64,000 nt of DNA from Neospora caninum Liverpool (taxonomy: Eukaryota; Apicomplexa; Conoidasida; Eucoccidiorida; Sarcocystidae). The stretch spans positions 2,108,001 to 2,172,000 of the forward strand of contig NC_018393.1 in the NCBI RefSeq assembly GCF_000208865.1. The letters run 5' to 3'. Positions 59,971 to 64,000 of this stretch are shown piece by piece. The notes under the pieces were generated by a model. That model saw only the letters and a program-made list of their open reading frames with translations, was not told the origin of the DNA and did not search any database. Each line of letters starts with the position of its first letter. Positions within the stretch are counted from its first letter, which is position 1. A program made the translations under genes and the position numbers.

Positions 59971-62900
59971 GTGTACATATATATATATACATACATACAT
60001 CTATACATCTATACATCTATACATATATATATATATATGGCACAAGACGACGTGAACACGCGTAGAGAGTGCTTTCTTGACGGTCGCCTTCCCTTTTTGC
60101 TTCCCTTTTGGTTTCGTATTTTTCGCCTGCGTGTGTCGCTCCTTTTTACGATCCCTCGGTCGCTGTCTCTCGGGCTTTCCTTTTCTCTGTGTGCTCCGGC
60201 TGCTTGACACTCGCGCGTGTTACCGCCTCTTTTTCCCGGCTCCTTTTTCTTCGTATGCCCGCCGGCTGCTCCCGCACAGGCACCGTCCGCATGCGGTTGT
60301 TTTTCGTCCCTTTGCTCGTCTTTTTCGCTAAACAGGAGGCCGAGGCACAGGCTGCGAACCTGTTGAAAGCAAGAAGGAAGAAGACACGGGGCGGAGATTC
60401 GGACGACGACTTTGGCGGAGAAGATGGCGAGGTTCGAGGCACGAAACAGCTGGCTTCAGTGGACCATAGCATGTGAGTGTGGGACTCGCGGGCGTCGCGG
60501 CCCTCTGCGTTGTTGGCGTTTCTTTCCCGCAGAGGTTCTTCCTCTCCTTGTCGTCTCTGATTGCCGTGTCCTCGTTAAGTTTCGTAGGTGGCGTTCGTTC
60601 TGGGGAAAACGCCTTGCGAACCCCTGTGACTGCACTGCCTCCGCGTTTCGTTTCCCAGGCTCGTCTACCCAGCCTTTCAGCGCGACATTTACACCGAGGC
60701 TGCGGACCTGTGTAGCCTTTCCCATGAGGCTGTCGGCGAGCTCCGCGCGTCGCTGCAAATCCGGATCACGGGTCTGAACGCTCCTCGCCCAATTGCGTCC
60801 TTTCTCCACCTCAAAGAGTCTCTGTCAAAGGTAGCGAAAAGACAAGACACCACATCGCGCGACGCAGAACTGCGCCAGACAAAAACAGCAGAAAGCAGCG
60901 GGTCGTGAGTGTGTCGTGGGACGTCGTGCGTGTGGGCGCAGTTTCGAATCACTTACAGAACTCTGTTTGCTTCTCACCGTCAGTTTCCCTCATGCACAGC
61001 CTGAACCGGGACAGAAGGGAAGGCGAAAAGGAGCAAGAGACAGACTGCGGGGACAGCGACCACGGGGCCCGAAGGACCGAGACGAACTTACGGCAGGGAC
61101 TGGGATGCCGCCTGAAGCTCGCTCCGCACCCTTGGATGAGGCGGCCGGGCCAAACCGGACCCGTGGACTGTCCACGCACCAGCACCGGGTGGAGACACCT
61201 TGGCGAATCCGTGGCTGCGGTTTTTTCCTCACTGCGTTTTCTCGCATCCGCGCTTGAAAGAGCCTGCACGGAGACAAGCACTCCGAGCGCTGGGTCCTTC
61301 CCTGCGACACTCTTCAGTAGACAGCGTCCGGCTGCTTCGGGGCGGGAGCAGTGTCCGAGAGCGCCGCGACTGTGCCGAGTGTCGAGAAAACGCGGCCCCG
61401 GGCTGTGTGCTGCCTTCCGTCAGGCGCTTTTCGCTGGAATCAACAAGCGAGGCTTCACGCTGCCGACGCCCATCCAGTCCGCAGCCATTCCCTGCCTAAT
61501 GCGAGGCAGAGATGTCCTAGGATGTAAGATGGACTGCCGGCGCCGGTGATAACCACATGGATCCGACGATAGGTCTATACACACGCCTCCACATACCTTA
61601 TATATATATATATATATATGTATATGTATAAGTGTACATATGTCTGGAGGGGCCGAGAGAGGGAGAGCGCGCGGGGTAAACACAGAGAGACGCGGGAGAA
61701 AGGCGAAAGAGCAGCAACGGAAAAGGCCGTTTCCCTGTCTTTGCAAAGGTTTTTCTGCACACGAGTTTGATGTCGCGTCGCTCTGCGAGTGGGTAACGGT
61801 CCCGCCGGGTTGCTGATTTTGTCCGCGCCTCCCTCGTCCGTTTCGTCCGTCTCTTCTGGTTCTGCCTTCTTGCCTCTTTCCGTTCGCGGGTAGGTTCACC
61901 TTGTCTTCTTTCTGCCTGTGTGTCTGTCTGTGTGTGTTGGGCGCCGGTGCCTCGCAGTGGCTGAGACTGGCAGCGGCAAAACTGCAGCGTACCTGATCCC
62001 TGTCCTTGCGCGCCTCCAGCACCTGAAGGAAGAAGAAAAGTGGCCGAAACAGCATGTGGTTTTCGCCGACAATCGGCCCGAGAAAGTTGGAGCTGCGCTT
62101 CGAGCTGGACCCGCCGCGCTGATTCTCTGCCCCACACGGTCCGTTTACTCTCCGCTCGTGGCTTGCCGTTGTCTGTCTCGGCCGCAGTTTGTGGCGTCGT
62201 GACCTCGCGGCCTTCGAGCCTCATCCAGCTGCAATTCGCTTTTTCTCGAGGCGGTTACAGGGGTGGATGTTCTCTAGTGGCGTTCGCGCTCGCGCGCTGG
62301 AGTGTGGGTTTGTCCGCATTTCCCTCTTGAGAGTGTCTTCCTCTCTCAGTTGGCCCTCGCTGCGAGGCCAGGGTTAAAGCGCCGGCGGGGGAGGGGGGGG
62401 GGCCGGCTGCTCGGAAGCTTCCCGGGCTGTCGCGACGACTTCCTCCGTCCGCGGTTCGCGCCTCTCTGCGTCTGAGTTGGGCGGTGCGGCAGCGCGTGTG
62501 TTCACTCTTGCTCCACGCGCTTTCTGCCTTTTCAGGGAGCTGGCAGTGCAAATTGACGGCGAAGTGCATGCGCTCCTCGCCAAGGCGAAGCTGGCGCATG
62601 CGGCGGTGCCGCTGAAGCATGCGCTCCTCGCTGGCGGCTTCGACAAAACCGAGCAGTACAAGGCGCTGAAGGTGGGCGTGGATCTGGCTGTCGCGAACCC
62701 CGGGCGCCTGATCGATCTCGCGACGATGAAGGGGCTCGAGGACGTGCTCAAGAAAGTTGTCATGGTGGTGATCGACGAAGCGGACAAAATGGTGAGACTG
62801 AGCTCGAGAAGAGAAAGCCGCAGTGTTGGGACAGGCGACGAAACACGGGAGAACGCGTAGAGCGCGCGAGGGAGGCGAAAATAAAAAAGCGACAGATGCA

Positions 62901-64000
62901 GAAGGCGACAGATGGAGTGTTGTCAGCGAAACAGTGAGAGAGAGAGAAGCGAGCGAAAAGGACAAGGTGGAGAGACAGGAGAAAGGAAAGGGGGAGACGC
63001 AGCAGAAAGGGAAAGGGGGAGAGACAGGAGGAAGGGAAAGATGGAGAGGAGAGCCCGGAGAAGGCAGAAAACGCGCACGTTTGGTTGAACCTTTTCGATT
63101 TGGCAGGTCCAAATGGGATTCGAGAATCAACTTCGCAGCATCTTGAGCGCACTGCGCCCAGACCGGATCACGTGCATGTTCAGCGCGACGCTGCCACAGC
63201 GCTGTGAAACGATAGGCAGGTGAGGAAGACGTGGTTCTCTCCAGCGGGAGTCCTAAGAGGCGTGTGGCGCCAGAGAGGAGCTTTACACAACCGGATGAAC
63301 ACTTGGTATCCGCCTTTCAACATTTCGCCCCACTGAGTTGCCCGTCTCCAGTGTTCAGCCCTATCTATCTATCTATATCTATATCTATCTATGTATATCT
63401 ATCTATGTATATCTATCTATGTATATCTATCTATGTATATCTATCTATCTATATCTATCTCTATCTATCTCTATCTATCTATATGGATATCGATCTGCAT
63501 GGACCCATCTGTATACATTGATCGATGTATATCTTTTTTCGAGTTGGTGTGTTGTTTTCTTTTCCATCGGTTTGTACCTTTGGCATTCGCTTCAGAAACC
63601 ATAGCTGTGCTTGCCAGCGTATTTTTGGTGAAACATGCCGTTCTTTGAATCACGTGCATATTCCTGAACCTCTACTTTAATAGGCCTGTGGACATGAACC
63701 TGGGTTCGTTGCGGGTCTTTGCTTTCGAACTCCGCGCCAGAGGATCGCTGCGTATACATCACGTATACCCATGCCAGTATCTAGCCTATACATGCATGAG
63801 TATATGTATATATATGCACATACACATATACATGGGGAGAGGTTGGGTTGTCTTTTCCATCATTGCTGGCCTCCACAGCCTAACCCTCCCCCCCCCCTCA
63901 CCCCTCCCCGTCCCCGCGCTGACTGCTTGTTCCGCTTCTCGCAGGCACGTTGATTCTCTTAGCTCTCGACTACGCATGCGCGTGCACGAAGTTGAAGATG
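58888..64000 (+). CDS. DDX42: DDX42-like DEAD-box RNA helicase, cut by window end
   Basis: Eight exons join in phase: 58888-59244, 60336-60472, 60659-60830, 61424-61523, 61958-62138, 62536-62791, 63107-63219 and 63945 to the window edge, 457 residues so far. The N-terminus has two DDPL acidic patches ([13 protein letters not shown] and [10 protein letters not shown]), as in DDX42. Exon 3 matches the Prp5/DDX42 block before the helicase core: [30 protein letters not shown]. Core motifs are Q (GFTLPTPIQ, 232-240), I (AETGSGKT, 257-264), Ia (PTRELA, 314-319), the GG region ([13 protein letters not shown]), Ib (NPGR, where TPGR is usual), II (DEAD, 396-399) and III (SAT, 427-429). Motifs IV-VI lie beyond the window. 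DDX42 is a nuclear RNA helicase tied to U2 snRNP/SF3B function; ATP-dependent RNA remodelling is expected. The related PRP5/DDX46 is the main alternative. Confidence 0.85.
59374..60040. repeat. TA and TACATC/TACATA microsatellites in helicase intron 1
   Basis: A (TA)n run at about 59376-59402 is followed at 59850-60040 by a long mixed array of TACATC, TACATA and TA units. All of it lies in the intron 59245-60335. Confidence 0.9.
61597..61625. repeat. (TA)n microsatellite in helicase intron 4
   Basis: A TA run lies in the intron 61524-61957, between the Q-motif exon and the motif I exon. Confidence 0.9.
63360..63486. repeat. (TATC)n / GTATATCTATCTAT array in helicase intron 7
   Basis: TATC units alternate with GTATATCTATCTAT blocks across about 125 bases in the intron 63220-63944. 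Open frames across it (ISISIYLYL) are not genes. Confidence 0.9.

Noticed and set aside
1..64000. CRISPR arrays, insertion sequences, operons or riboswitches
   Set aside because: The intron-rich eukaryotic gene structure excludes a bacterial reading; no direct-repeat and spacer pattern or transposase gene was seen.

Overview
The window looks like nuclear DNA of a tissue-cyst-forming coccidian (Apicomplexa, Sarcocystidae; the Toxoplasma / Neospora / Hammondia group). The evidence is genes broken by many short-exon introns with GT-AG borders, proteins padded with long Ser/Ala/Arg/Glu-rich disordered stretches, a mostly GC-rich background interrupted by (TA)n, (TATC)n and (TATG)n microsatellites, TGCATGCA elements, and a ClpP protease with a long N-terminal leader. 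The species cannot be fixed from the sequence alone.

Layout, left to right. 1-1427 carries no recognisable gene. 1428-2081 (+) is a small single-exon protein with a signal peptide and two hydrophobic helices. A 31-bp polypyrimidine minisatellite (about 4632-4870) precedes a fully reconstructed 11-exon TMCO4/Mil1 (DUF726) alpha/beta-hydrolase gene at 4972-14323 (+). 15399-16019 (-) is a second small secretory-type protein. 18978-19944 (-) holds the core of a FAM133-like, lysine-rich protein. 22221-26478 (+) is a four-exon ClpP protease with an intact Ser-His-Asp triad, a very long leader and a 154-residue insertion. Convergent to it, 28857-35360 (-) is a three-exon RAD17 checkpoint clamp loader of 1848 residues whose ATPase motifs look degenerate. 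39623-42787 (+) is a 1054-residue hypothetical coiled-coil protein. 43651-46996 (-) holds scattered exon-like pieces of an unrecognised membrane protein. 48329-51131 (-) encodes a protein with a C-terminal membrane hairpin resembling MCTP-type C2 proteins, and directly upstream 51601-53239 (-) are exons of a C2-domain protein; the two may be parts of one function or one gene. 55979-56674 (+) is a third small secretory-type protein. 58888 to the window end (+) is the first eight exons of a DDX42-like DEAD-box RNA helicase.

These are eukaryotic single genes, not operons. The conserved ones are housekeeping (lipid-type hydrolase, organellar proteolysis, DNA-damage checkpoint, RNA helicase, membrane-contact or trafficking C2 protein). 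The three small signal-peptide proteins are the lineage-specific part. Gene models were built by joining exons by hand using splice-site phase and similarity remembered from the families; no search was run. The most striking unexplained signals are the loss of Walker A and Walker B residues in RAD17 and a dispersed 14-bp inverted-repeat motif, GGTGTA-NN-TACACC, that recurs in coding exons in different reading frames and at intron ends.
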